From Pipra filicauda (lineage: Eukaryota > Chordata > Aves > Passeriformes > Pipridae): DNA of 64,000 nt. Positions within the stretch are counted from its first letter, which is position 1; every line of letters starts with the position of its first letter. Made by a program: the position numbers and the translations under genes. Location of the stretch: contig NW_024104898.1 of NCBI RefSeq assembly GCF_003945595.2, positions 1,984,001 through 2,048,000 on the forward strand, read 5' to 3'. Below the pieces are notes generated by a model, which saw only the letters and a program-made list of their open reading frames with translations, ran no database searches and was not told the origin of the DNA. Positions 48,385-61,754 of the stretch are shown here, piece by piece.

Positions 48385-48852
48385 TGGGCCTCTCACTACA
48401 AGGATGTTGAGGTGTTGGAGCATGTCCAGAGAAGGGCAATGGAACTGGTGAAGGGTCCAGAGCACAGATCTTTTGCAGAGTGGCTGAGGGAGCTGATGGT
48501 GTTTAGACTGGAGAAACAGAGGCTCAAGACACCTGAACCTTCCTGAAAGAAGTTTGTAGCCAGGTAGGAGTCAGTCTCTTCTTCCAGGTAACAAGCGATA
48601 GGAAAAGAGGAATTGTCTTTAAGTTGTACCAGAGGAGGTTTAGGTTAGATATTAGGAAGAATTTCTTTGTTAAAAGAGTGGCCAGACATTGGAACAAGCT
48701 GCCCATAGGTGAAACCACTGTCCCTAGAAGTATTCAAAAAACGTGTGAATGTGACACCAGGTTTAATGGTGAACACAGCAGTGCTGGGTTAATGGGTGGA
48801 CCCGATGATCTTACAGGTGTTTTCCAACATTAATGATTCTATGAATCTATGA
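48385..48852 (+). mobile_element. CR1 LINE, 5'-truncated copy with intact 3' tail
   Basis: The sequence encodes broken CR1 ORF2 C-terminus. The first segment contains [18 protein letters not shown]. After a small deletion near 48535 comes [14 protein letters not shown] and HWNKLP. The 3' UTR follows (GTGCTGGGTTAATGGGTGGA, CCGATGATCTTACAGG), and the copy ends in TGATTCTATGAATCTATGA, the diagnostic CR1 tail. About 470 bp remain. Frameshifts and stops make it inactive. CR1 elements typically lack target-site duplications and none was seen. Confidence 0.93.
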
Positions 48853-49892
48853 TGTGTGGATGGGGTATTGGAAGAGTCTAGAAAGCAGGTAGGATTCAGG
48901 AGGAAGGAGTTGAGGTGCACATGGCTGTGTTGGGCTACAGTTATCCCTGAGGGTCTGCAGGTGTTTCATGTAGTGACAAATGTACTGCCACTGGCAAGCA
49001 GTGGGGTAAAACTTGGGGCTTGAGAGATGTCATCTTCCTCCTGTTGAGATGGTCCCTGACTTGGGAGAAGGTGTAATAGCCAGCATCTGTGTGACTCTCT
49101 CAAGATGAGCAGGTAACTGCCCTGGGATACTTTCCAGTGCCCACCGGGCTGCTGGGTGGAAGGCACCAAGCAAGGTATCTCTCTTCCATTGCTGTCAAGT
49201 CACACACACACATCCCTATGCCTGTGCCACTTGGAGAAACAGTGCTGACCCTAAAACACTGCTGGGGCTGTGGATTTCTGATGAGCTGCAGTAAATGAGT
49301 CACACACACACGCCCTGTGTATGTGCATGAGGTGGAGCCCAGCAGAGCTGCATGTGGCAGAGCTGATCTCAGAGCTCTCGTCACTGACTCTGACAGGACG
49401 TGTGTCCCTGCCACCAGACCCAGCAGTCAGTTCCCAGCAGCCATGCCTGGTGGCTGGCACCACTGCTTCAATGGAGACCTGATTTCCGTATGTAGGGATT
49501 CTCAGAGTCTTTAACTGGGATGCCAGTCAAGTGGCGTAAGCAGAGGGCAGGGTGCCAGTCGTGAAATTCCAGCCTCCTCACTCACAGGGCTGTAGCAGGA
49601 TTGCTGTGGCAAGCCTTGGGCATAAACAGGTGGGCAGGGCAGCAGCAGTGGTGCTGGCTGCCCGGGAGGAGAGGTTGGAAGAGGTGCTGCTCTCCTGCAT
49701 ACCTGTACTTTCCCCTTTCAGGCCCTGGAGGACTAAGTGTGGCTGTCAGGTTTGTTCTGGGGGCAGCCACGTGCCTTCCCTCTGGATGCTGGTCTGGGAG
49801 GTATGTTCAAAGCCCCAGCAGCGTAGGGTGCAGGCAGGATGTACCCACTGCAGGAGGCTGTGATTCAAGGAGCAGCTGTGAGTTGGTATACC

Positions 49893-49953
49893 TGGGTGAT
49901 TTTAGGCAAAGGACAGCTGACTTTGCAGCCTTCCCCCCTATTAAACAGGAGGG
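49893..49953 (+). mobile_element. MIR/CORE-SINE-like fragment
   Basis: CTGGGTGATTTTAGGCAAAG, then a 20-base linker, then CCTTCCCCCCTATTAAACAG follows the spacing of the MIR core and 3' part. It is a weak match that sits just left of the hairpin at 50.01 kb. Confidence 0.35.
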
Positions 49954-50011
49954 TGACTGGGGAAAAGAACGGCTGGGCTTGCCAGGGAGCTCTCGGGGGG
50001 TGATGGTGGTG

Positions 50012-50045
50012 GCTTTTAGATTCAGGGCAGACTGAATCTAAAAGC
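50012..50045 (+). repeat. Perfect 14-bp hairpin, 6-nt loop
   Basis: GCTTTTAGATTCAG (50012-50025) and CTGAATCTAAAAGC (50032-50045) are exact inverted repeats around GGCAGA. This is the longest perfect short hairpin noticed in the window. Confidence 0.88.
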
Positions 50046-53000
50046 TCCCCAGTTTGAGGAGTGGAGCCTGCTGCTCAAGTAAGCAGTGTTGTCTGCATTA
50101 TCTGGGTTGTGTTTTAAGCCATGTACACCTAAATCTGCCTAGGGCTTTCCTGTGAAGTATTGATCTGCCTCTTCTGAGCTGACTGGGACATGCTGGAAGA
50201 GCCAGGCAAAAGGCATCCCAGGAATAGCCTGACTGGCATGTGAAATGAGGCAGTATCACTGCACTTTATCCATTGATAAAAAGCAAAATGCCATGTGAGA
50301 GACTTCTGCCTCATCTGTAGTGTGTAGAACATCTTTCCGTGCCCTGATCTGAAAAGTGAATGTTAGGAAGTCTCTCCTCCATAATACATTAATGGAGTTT
50401 GCCTCTGCCTTTGGTATCTGTAGATTCCCTGCTCCAGTAGAAGTGCAGGAGACTCTGGATCATACAGCTGCTTGGGTAACTCTGAGGGAACTTGAGTGCT
50501 TTAGTGCAGGAGACCTTTTCAAAATACCCTGTAACAAAAATGGAGACACAAAGGCTTTGTTGATTGTGTTTGTTTCCCAAGAGCCAGGCAAGCCCTGATG
50601 CTGATGATCAGTTGCAAGTCTGGCAACAAGATTCAGGTGTGTCCCTCTCTGTAAAAATGAGACAAGTGTGATGTTTTAATGTTTGTTGATATAAATGGGA
50701 AAACTGAAGTTCACCATATAACAGTTGAAACTTGTCAAACTACTATGTTTATTTGAAAATTAAAAAAAAAGCTAGCTTTCTCCTCTCTCTGTGGACAGAT
50801 TGGGCACCATGGGAAGCAGCTGTGCCGGAAGGAAATGGGAAGCAAGAGGATGAGATAGGATGACAGGGTGTTGGGTTTTAGATATTTGGCCATGATGTGA
50901 CTGAAAGAGAACCCTTTGGCCTCTCGGGCTCAGAACGCAAAGAGGTTGTGCTGCAGAGCAAGGAGACCACAGTACCATTGTCCCTCTGGCTCCAGCCATA
51001 CCTATGCTTTGGATGTTTGGGCAAAATATAGCTAGAAAGATGCTGAGCACACAGACATCAGCTGTGGAAACAGAGGCTGTAGAGGTGTGCTTGGAAAAGT
51101 TACAGGTGTACAGGGTTTAGCTTGAGGAGAGTGGAGGCAGGAGCAAGGAATCTTCCGTCCCCTTCATGAGAAGGGAGGAGAAGTATTTTTGGAGGAGCAG
51201 CAAGAAGAAGAAATAATGAAATTTGGAAGCAGAACTGGGAGGAATGGTGTGCCTTTCCAGCCTACCAAAATCATTTCCCCAGGAAGGGAAGAAAGCTTTC
51301 TGGTCTAGGATCATTTATTTAACCAGTTGCTGTGATGTGTATGGCAGGAACCTATTTCTCATCATCAAAGACAAATTTTGATTAAGATACTTGGTCTTTG
51401 CTGCCCCTACCCTGAGACACTCAGCTGGGGCTGGGTTGGTAACTGGTGCACATAGCCAGAGTTCAGAGAATAGTCTTGAAAAAGAGCTGGTGCTTGAAGT
51501 AGAGCACAGTGCTCAAGTCTGTCCCTTTTTGGGTAAACACTTTAATTTAGCCATGTACTTATGTTACAATGGGTTCAGTGAAGGTGTTCCAATAAAAGTA
51601 TGTACTTAGGAGCTTTCCTGAGCAGGGGTCATTTCTTTTATATGAAGATTCTTCAAGGAATATCTTAAAAAGCTGCCGAAGATAGATTTGCACTGGGAGA
51701 AATACTAAGTGTTAACCTCATCTGGGATATTAATTAGTAATTTATCTCAGACTGCCATAATCTAATTGTTTTTATGCTCTTACTCCTGTGGTGTGTTTGG
51801 GAAGGCCAGGCAAACTTCATGCCTATAAGGAAAATTCTGGAGGAACTGCTTGTTGTTCTGTTGTGTTGTATCAGAGGCCTCAGCCACAGCTTTGGGTGGC
51901 TTGTCTTTTTATGCAATACATGTGCTATGTTGTCTTGATCATCAAATGAGGTATGGAGCAGCATGTTCACTCATGTGAACCACCAAAAATCAGTTTTGTT
52001 GTTTCAAGGTACCCTGATTGCCTTAGGGGTCTGCTGGCTCCTTTTTATTTGGATGTACTGCCCCTCCTGCCCGTCTCTGTGATGCTGCACTTCAAATCAG
52101 TCCATACAGGCAGATTTCCCTTCTATAGAAGATGAACAGCCAGGAATGTGGTTCCTTGGTAGAAATCTATGGCATGCTTCAGTGCATCCTGCCTATGTTT
52201 TGCTGTCTGCTGGTACCCGGAGAAGGTTCAGGGTTGTACAAGGTGACCTTCAAGGCTTCGCGCAAGGTCAGAGATGAGATTCATGTCAGGCTTGGGGAAC
52301 CTGAACCCACCACGCTGTTTTCTTTCGGCATTAGAAGACATCTGGAAGCACAGAGAGGGCTTTAGGAAGGAAAGGTGGTCTCAGGAAACATGGCCAGAAT
52401 AAGGGATGGGTCTTGGCTCTCGCTGATACATGAGGATTGAGGCTGAAGGTTTTAGCCTGGCAGCGGAAGTGGCAGGATGGGAATAGCACAGCTTTTCTGA
52501 GCATGTCCCTCTCAGGGCTGCTGTTATGGCTCCCAGCAGGCTGTTCCCCACTGATTTGCACTCCGTTTAGGGCGGTGCTTTCCATGGAAAGCAGCCTTCA
52601 GATGTGCAGGCTGCTTTACAGTAGCTCCAGGCCACGATGTTTAGCTGCTCCTGAGTGTTCTCCAGACTCAAGCCCATAGAAAGCACCTGCTTCTGTTTTC
52701 CTTTCAGCACAACAGCCTGGAGCAGCAGAGCCCAGGAAATGCTGTAGCCACCTGGCAGGCATGCCTGAGGGGGCCGTCAGGTGGCTATCTATCTGGTCTT
52801 CTGTGTGATGCTGGTGTGTCTGGTCTGGAGGGCCATTCATGGCCTCACCTCCGGAAGCCTTTGGTGCACAGTGTTTGGTGTGCTCCATGTTGGTTTTGAG
52901 GTGACCTCCCAGCCATCCGCTTCATATCAAGTTAGGATTTTGGTGGTCTTGTAGACATGAGCACCCTGGCTTGAGCTGAGGCTGCAGGCAAGAGGAACCC

Positions 53001-55455
53001 AGGTTACTAACTGTAGGTCTTCAGTGGACTCTCATAGGCTTGATGTTTGCTCTTGTAGAGCTGTGCTCCATGGATAAACAGTGACTCAAAGCAGCTTCAT
53101 CGAGTTAAAGTACTCTTTCTTTGTTTGTCCTAATGTTGAGATAGAGTCTGGATGACTTGAGGCTCGCACTGCCGTGTCTTGCCAAAAATTCAGTGTCCTC
53201 CTCCAAGCCCAAGCAGCCACTTTTATCTCGCACACCTTTATCTGCGGGTCTGGGAGCCGGCCTGCTTGCCTTGAAGTACCACTTCAGTGTTCTTGGTCTC
53301 TGCTGAATGCCATCGTCTCTGTGCCCAGCGTCAAACCGGCGCTTTGTTCCCTGTGTTCCCAAGCCAGGCCCAGCTCCTCTTGCCAAGCCCCATGGAGTGG
53401 AGAGAAACCATTGAAAAGAAGAGCTCGGTCAGCATCTCTCAAGTGCTGGTGGCTGGCTGAGAGCCTGGCATCCCCAGCCTGGTGTGTGCCAGTGCCTCCT
53501 GCCTGCGGACCCCAGCCCCATCAGTCAGAAGCAGGCAGAGCTGCCCTGAAAACCCAGAGGTAGATGTTCAACTCTCATTTTTCCCAGGAGGTAAAAGTTA
53601 TTGGGCAGATGTCTCTAGATTAGATCTCTCTGGCAGCATCAGAGCAAATATCCTGCAGAAGAACTGGGACATCTCTGGGCCTTGATGTGCCAGTGAAGTC
53701 CAGTAGATCTCTCTGCAGCATGGGGCTTCAGGGCAAGGACTGTTTAAACTCCATCTCACTCTCCTGTTACCTTTGTTATTTATTCAGGGCCCAGCAGGAG
53801 CTCAACATTGGTCTCCAGCAACATCTGTCTCTTAATGGCGTTCAGTAGGTGCTGGAACAAAGTGCATTAGGGAAACTCTGTGCTGTAGAGCCTCAAGGTT
53901 TTTCCAGTGTCACAGTGTCCTAGTTTGGACATGCTTGTGGCCAAGGTTGCCGTGCTGCACTTTGTTGTACTGGGTGCCATGCCAACCTTGTATGTACTGC
54001 CCTGGTGCTGTGCCATGGGTTGGGCTGTACTGTTGTTGCTGGAGCTCTGACTGCTGTTGTGATTTCCCCAGCAGATGCAGAAAGCAAATTCCTAGATGTT
54101 CTCCCATAACTGTCCTGGTTCGCTGGCCGTATCCAGACCTCTCGCTGTGAGCACGCTTTGCTGATGTCTGCTGTTCCTGAGGAACAATTGAAGACTTTCC
54201 TCCTCCTGCTGTGGCTGCCAAATCTCTTTACAACTCAGCATGATGTTGTAAAGGGAGCTCAATTCTGCTTGCCGCAGGGCTGTGATTACCTTGACCTTTG
54301 GTGCTTGGCTCTGCTGTGGGTCCTTTGTAGATCAGGGTTGCAATGCAAGCACTACCTTAGGAATGCTATAAGGATGGTGAGAAAAGGTGAGAACATCTCC
54401 AGCCTGCAAATTGCAAACACTTGAGGCTGCAATCTGCTTAAGGACCTTGGAAAAGAGTCAGCCTTTATTTGTTATAGGAAGGGTGCAGCACTCTGGTAGC
54501 ACCCTGGCAACACCCTGGCAGCTTGTCCCTCAGTGCCCAAATGGGAAGGGGTTTCCCTCTAGGCTTCCTGGTTTGCATCCTGGATGTTGCTGCTGGATGA
54601 GAGAACCAGGCTGGTGGGCCCTTTCTTGCTAGTGCCAGGCTTCCTCACCTGATGTGTAGGAGGGTTTTTGTGTGTGCCACTGAACACCGTCTCCAGAGAT
54701 GCTACTTTTAAGCACATGCACCCACTTTTTGCCACGGTTCCTGAATTGATGCAGGGTTTCAATTTTTGCGTGTCCATACAGAGCACTTGCTAAAAGAAGA
54801 GACGAAGCTTTTCTGAAGTAGCATCCAAGAGAGGTAATGCCCTAATCCTGTGTGGTGTTGTCGGTGCTTGGGGCAGAAGGACTAGGCAAGAAAGAAGCTT
54901 ACCCCCAATAACCGCAGAGTGCTCAAGCAGTTTGCATGCTGCAGAGTGAGGAGTAGGGATGCTTCCAGGGCTGATGCATTGCCACTCCTGGGGGGGAACC
55001 AGCTATGGAGCCCTGAGAGGTGACTTGGACTACTCTGAGAGATGCTCCTTGCCACTACTTGGTGACTTGCATCACCAAACGATTTCCTTGGTGGGAAGTG
55101 CTGATCATACTGCATAGGTAAGTGATTGTAATTTTGCAAAGTGAACAAAATTCTTCTGGTTTTGAATGTTGTGCTGCAAGGAGGTAAAGACTTCTGTCAT
55201 GTAGAAGTGAGGAGGAGAAAACAGTCAATGTGACCTTGAGAGACTAGCTAAAAACCTGGTTTTATGAGAGACACGCACATATGTTTCAGTCAAGAGGAAA
55301 AGCTGGGTGCAGATGAGAATACCCAGTCTGTGACTGGTAGGGGACAGATATAAGGCCTGAGGGAAGACAAGTATGTTAATACTCCCCTATGCACAATAGG
55401 ATTAAGATCAGAGATAAACAAGAAGCCTTAAGATGAGGTAGCTTATTGATAAACA

Positions 55456-55478
55456 AAAGGAAAAGGAAAAGGAAAAGA
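55456..55478 (+). repeat. (GGAAAA)n microsatellite
   Basis: About four units of AAAAGG in a row within an A/G-rich stretch. Confidence 0.8.
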
Positions 55479-55894
55479 GATGCAGAGTTCCTGCTAAAAA
55501 TATGTGCCTATGCAAAAGGGACAAGATGGCATTTGTTCACTTGAGAAATGGAGGAGGCATGAAAAAATTCAGAGTAAATAAGATCACCAGGGAGATTGGT
55601 TCATGTTTCAGCCAAGCCAGGTGTCATGCACCTGAACAGCTCTCCTTAACAGTGCTTGAAAGCCGAAGTGATATTTGTGCAGTAAAGATCCGGTATAAAT
55701 ACTCACTCTCACCTAAAAAAGTGAAGTATGAGAGAGCCAGCCTGGGGCAGGCCCACAGATATTTTGTTGGGAAAGTGCAAACCATGTGCAGGTAGTGTAA
55801 GTGATAATAATAGACATGCAGGAGACAACTAAGAAGGCAACCTCTGAGGAGCAGCCCTTGTGCTACTGGAATCCATAAACTAGAAGCTGAAAAC

Positions 55895-55965
55895 GACTGG
55901 TGTAGAGAGATGGTGAAGTCTCCATCCTTGAGTTTGCTAAAAGTCCATTGGGAGTTGGTGGAGTT
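55895..55965 (+). mobile_element. Possible CR1 3' fragment
   Basis: GATGGTGAAGTCTCCATCCT followed by TGAGTTTGCTAAAAGTCCAT resembles the CR1 stretch that encodes the SPSLEIFKT-type segment. It is short and isolated. Confidence 0.35.
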
Positions 55966-58900
55966 GCTGCTGCTGGGGTGTTGGGTGATAAGTGAGGAAG
56001 CCCTGTTTTCTGGGGCTTACTCCCAACCATGTGACTTGGTCGCCATATATCCACTACTCTGCAGAATATACAACACGAAGTCCAGCACGTCAGTCTTACC
56101 GCTCAAATTATTTATTGCATTTGCTGGATCACTGTCAGCATATGCCTACAGGAAACAAGGGAAGCCAAACAGTAAGCAGTATTTCTTTATAAAGTACAAA
56201 CTGGCAGACAATCTTGGTTTCTTTCTGAAAGATTTACAGCCCAGGAGCTTGAAGGGAAAGTGACAGGTAGATATATTTGGTACTAAAGTGTTTGATTTGG
56301 TGACTCATGAAATCTAACACTCAAAATTCAGTGTAAATCACAGTGACTGTGACTCTGCCATGCAGGCAGAGAGCTGATTGATGTGGAGAACTGTTTGATA
56401 GGTTTGGGTTTTTCTCTTGATGGCAGAGGAAGAGATGAGTCCTTACCATGGACTAGGATGGGAAACATGGATAGGTCCCTATGGGACATCACTGGGGATG
56501 TCCATGTGGCATCAAGACTCCCTAGTGGTAGGCAGACAACATGGGACCAGGAACCTCTCCTTCATGGTGCAGAAATGCCATGGCTGTGTTGGTTCCTTGC
56601 AGCCCGGTGGAGGCAGTTGGGCTGCCTTCTCTGCAGCAGAGCTGCAGCATGGTGTTGTGTGGGTGCCACTGTTCCACCAAACCTCCCTGGAGGGGAAGGG
56701 GACACCATCAGCCCTTCCCTGATGGCCAGACAGGGGCAGAGACCCCTTGCCCAGGAGCACCCAGTCCAAAGGGATTTGAAAATTGAGGCAGGAGGGCAGC
56801 AGTGTGCAATGCGGGAGCAAAACACCAAATTGCCCTTAGGCTGAGGACAGATTAGCCAGCTGAGATGAGAAGAGCATGAACCACAGTGTTCATGCCATGG
56901 TACAGCCCTTCTTGGCATGGTACATTATGTTCAGGGCACCATACGACTTGAAAGCACTACCAGCAGATTGGAGGGAGTTCCTGTAAAAAACAGGCATAAA
57001 AAAAAGTAGCTATTTGGAGCTAAATCGGTATCACTTGGCAAGGTAGACAGTTTCCAGTGGGTGAAAGCAGCATGAAGGGTTTTGCTGATGTTCAAAGGCA
57101 AAGGCAAGGCTTTGTGATTGATTATCCTGAGTGATTTTAAAAGGGACAGAGTTGTGAAATCAATGATTCCCTGACCTTTATAAAACTTAACGTTCAAAAG
57201 TTCTTCTTAATGAAAAGCATGAATGAGAAAATAAACTTCCAAGGGATAAGAAGTATTACATGGCCTGGTCAAAGGAGGACTGTCAAGATGAAGTTGTGGA
57301 AATAAAATGGCTTGGTTTCATCTGAAACTTGAAGATTTGCCTGATGCTTGGATCCCCCAGCTTGTGGATTGGTTTTTCCCAGGGAGGGGAGTTCTTCAAA
57401 CAAAGGAACATCTCTGTACTGAGCCCCAGGAAGTAAGCAAGAGTATCCAAAGTATGTGTCCATCCAGGATCACCCTCTTATCAGGTTCAGGATGAAATGT
57501 AAAGAAAAGTTCTCTTCCTCCTTTCAGGTAGGGAAGCCATGCTTTGGTCCTGTTTTACTCTTGAAGTTTTCTGTGGAGGTCTCTGAATTTAGGAGAAACT
57601 AAAGCCCAGATTTCTCATGGATCCAAATACTCCCTGCTGTTACAGTCTACTAACATCCCTGCCGGGGACCATCCCAGCAGAGTCACTTGTGTGGTCTGCA
57701 GTGCTTGCAGTTGTGCTGGGAGCAGGACCAGGGGTTCCCGAGCAGCGGGATGTACACGACCAGCAGTGCAGGACTGCCGCGAGGCGGTGCTCCAAGCAGC
57801 GCGGGGCCGGCTGGCCGTGATGGTGACGGTACCTGCCAACACCAGGGCTGGGAGCTGATATGCACAAAAGAAAGGTGTAATGCTCTTTGCTTGTAGATAT
57901 TTGAGGCCTGGTGCAAAGCCAGATGGAAGGACTTTGTACCCAGGGCAAAGGTGCACTTAATTTTTGCTTTGAAGAAGCCAAGCCTGCCAGATCAAAGCTT
58001 TGGAGGCCTAGTGTCTGGTTGGCTAGCTCATACAGACAGTAAAGTATGCAGGGAGCTTTGCATGTTGACTGGAGGAGGTGGAAAGGAGGCAGAGAGACAT
58101 AGGACTTTGGCGGGCCCTCTTCCTTCCTGGTCACACAGGACTGATCCTTATTGTATGCTTGTCAGTGCTTTGCCCAGGCTTGTTGGAAATGCACCGGTAG
58201 CACATTTGCTTCTTCCCTTGGCCTGCAGATGGTGTTCCTCCTTGCTGCACCCATCACATCAGCACTTCTCCAGCCCTCAGCTGCTTGGAAGCCCCATGCC
58301 AGGTCTGAAGCATGGCACAGAGCAGTTTTCCCACTGCTGTGTCTGCAGCAAGAGTGCTATTTTCCTCTTTTTTTTAACTGCTGTACTCTTAGAAAGGCTT
58401 TCAGCTAATTTGCAAACCCCCTTCTCCCCATCTCTCCAGAGGCCATTCCCTGCTTGCTTGTGAAGAGTCAGTCTTCCTATGGTCTGTTTGTGGCTGCAAG
58501 CAGTTTGTACAGAGTTCTGCTGGACTGTGCCATGGAGGGGAAGGTAACTGAGGTGGCTTTTTGGGGGTTGAAAAGGCTCCATCAACCTTGGGTGTCAGCT
58601 GCTACATGAGGGTCCCCAAGTGCCCAGTGCAGACAGGTCTGTGCTGCCCTGGCGGGTAGGGGCTCAGGGTGCCACATCCTCTGGGCTCAGGTCTCCTGGG
58701 TCACAGTAGGTGTTACCTATGGTGCTTGGGAGACCAAGAGGACCCTAGAGGAGCAGGTCTGCAAGGTACTGGCCATGCCTGCAGCACCCTCTGGGATTGA
58801 GAACCAAAACACACCTTGCGTCCCTTAATGCCATGCCCCAGAGATTTAGCAAGTTTTGAGTTGCTTTTTTTAAATCTGGAAATCTCTGGTATTGTAACCT

Positions 58901-61754
58901 TAGACCTGGTGGTATCTGGTTGCCCCTCTCTGCACCTCCAGCCTGCTGTGAGACTGTCACATTCTGATAAAGAAATGGGTCTCTACCAGAGCACAATCTC
59001 GCTTTTCTAATTACAGATGGAGTTATTAACATTTACTGGTGAGAAAACACAGGAACGTAGCTTTTGTGCTTACATCATTCCGGCTGCAAGCTCAGGCATC
59101 TGCTTTATTGATTTATATTTTCCTGCAAGTGTCTCTCGGGTCACCTCCTCACGTCTGGCTGACATCAGTCGTGTGGCTGGAAGAACACAGATAGACACCC
59201 GCCCATGTCAGTGCATCTGTCTGCCAGTGAGCTGGCTGCCCAGCTTCTGCATCAAGAGATGTGCTTTCTTTTTCTTCTTTCCCCCTGGTACCAGGGATTT
59301 GGCAGAGGACTGGAGTGCTGAGTGCGAGAGGCAGAGACTCCAGGGTGAGCTGGTGAGGAGAGTTGGAAATGCTCCATTCAGGGGGGCCTGCAGTGCTGTT
59401 TTTATGTGTGCCCCGGCTACACTGTGACACAGCAGAGTTAAGTGAGGCAACCTCCTCAGCAGGCTGGTCTCCTGCCCTGCAAGAGCCCCTCAGACCTCTG
59501 CTGCGTGTCACCTTCTGCCCAGACTGCAGGATGACTCCATAAGCATCCTGATACCCACTCTGCAGGCTGAGTCACAGCAGTAAAGGACCAAGGCATGTAA
59601 TCCTGGTCTTCCCAGCCTCACTCTGCCTTCTTCCCTCTTTCTCTTTGCAATGGATGGATGGGAGTGTGGAGGCTTGCTTGGCTGCTTGGATGGGTGCTCA
59701 TCCAAGAGGAAAACCCAGTGATTTGTGCTGACCTGCAAGCCAAGGACAAAGGTGAGGAGCAGAGGCCCTACCCTGCCCTGCTGAGGCCACCAAGCCCTTG
59801 AGAGCAGTGGTTTCCAGGGCTTTGTTTGCACAGGGCTTAGCAGGCAGGAGCTGGAGCTGCAGCACCTGGTGGGATGTGCTCTAGGTACTTCACCTAGGAA
59901 GCAGGATGCCTCTGCTCCTGACAAGTGTGGGTAAAAACATGGGACAGTGAGGACATGCTGGTCCTGTTGGGGATGTAGGGGCTATGGTGCAGGGCAGGGA
60001 GCAGGCTTCTCTAGGGACGAGAAGGGGATGGAGTCCAATATTGCTGAATAAGAGCTGAAAATGCCTTTTGGCAAATTTGTCTTTGCTGTTCATGCTGTTT
60101 TGAGGAAGTCAGCATTAAATGTTCAGAGTGCAGGAAGGGAAGACTTAGGCTCACATGGGACTTAGTTTGATGTCCTGCTATTGCTGCCTCTTTGGCTCCA
60201 ATATCTGCTGTGGTGAGAAGCTGCACTTATGGTCAGGAAAGGGCTTGGACACCTTGAGCTGGTTCCCACTGCAGCAGCCTCACAGCAGCTTCCCACCAGC
60301 TCCCTGTGCCGTGGCTCTGAATGCTTAGGAGCTCATGCTGATGTTAGCATCTCAGCCCAAGCTGATCCGAGCTTGCCCTGACCTCTACAGCCTTTGAGGG
60401 GAAGGAGGGACCGGGAAAGGCACCTTTAACCATGTCCCAGTGCAGCACTGTTGGTGTTGTCACAGGGGCTTCCTTACCTGTGGTGGCAGCATAAAGTGTA
60501 AGGAAACATGCAGGGACCTTCCCTAGAAGCAGGCAGTGGGATCTGAACAGAAAGCTTTGCAAAACCTGCCTTTGGTGGAGGCAGGGAATCAGGTGTGTAT
60601 TTGGGGAGGGGAGTAGCTGTTGCTTGAGAAATCCCCATCTCCTCTGCGCTGCAAAGAGATTTCCTTTTGTAACTGGGAAGTATGCTGCTGCACCACAAGA
60701 TTGTGCTTGCTGCAAGTGCCACCCTTCCTCCCTGCCTGTGCTTTGCCTAAAACACTGCACCCAACATCAGCTGCCTCCAGGACCTGCCCTGCACCTTGCA
60801 GCACAGGACACATTGCAGCGTGCCCTGCCTGGTTGAGGGTGGAGGCAGAGCATCTCCTGGAGTGAGTATCTGAGACCAAAGTGCAAACCGAGTGCAAGGA
60901 CGGTGGTATTGCCGGGCCCATGGGTTGCACTGTGCCTGGGAAAAGCAGCCAGTCTCCTGCTCAGCTGAAAGGCTCTTGGGAAAGGCCTTTGGTGAAGGAT
61001 GATAGGTAGGCACTGTTGATCAAGACTTCAGAGTTTGTTACCAAAGTATCTTTCTTGGTTGTCTAATTGGTGTTACAGTCACAGAATAACCCTGGTGGGG
61101 TCTGACCTAAAGTGATGTGATGGCAGGTCACCTCTAGCCTGTTGCCAGATGTTACTGCAGCTGACGGAGCTGGAGAGCAGAAGTGTTCTGAACATTACCT
61201 GGGAGCTTTTCCAGTCTCCATGGGGAGCCCCTTGTGCTTACCAGCTAGGTGGGAGGTTGCATACCTAAGGATGGTGCTTGACTGCTGCTGTGCCACCTGA
61301 CTGGGCTGATGGAAGGGCATATGCCACATCTTTCCCATTACTGGGTGTTCTGGCTGGGTTACTGGAGAGGCTAGGAAGGTTTACCTCCAGTCCATCCTCC
61401 AGGCTTCAGGGAAAAATATGTCTCTGGGACCTGCCTCTGTGAAATGTGGCTTAAATTACCCATAGGCTTGCGAAATTTATCTTCAACGTGTAATGATTTG
61501 TATAAATAATGTTTATGATAGGGTTGTGGGCAATGTGAGCATATGAGCCTGGTTTCTTTTAAGAAAGACAACCAGAAAACAGGGCTATAAAACATGCAGA
61601 AATGAGGTAAATAGTTGGGTGTCTGCAGAAGAAAATCATAGTTCCCTGATCTGTTGCAAGTCTTTCATACTGTGGTAAAATAATAGGTAGTATTCAGCAA
61701 ACTTGTGTAACTTGCTTGGATGTTCAGAAAACCTCTGAAATTTCTCACAAAAGA

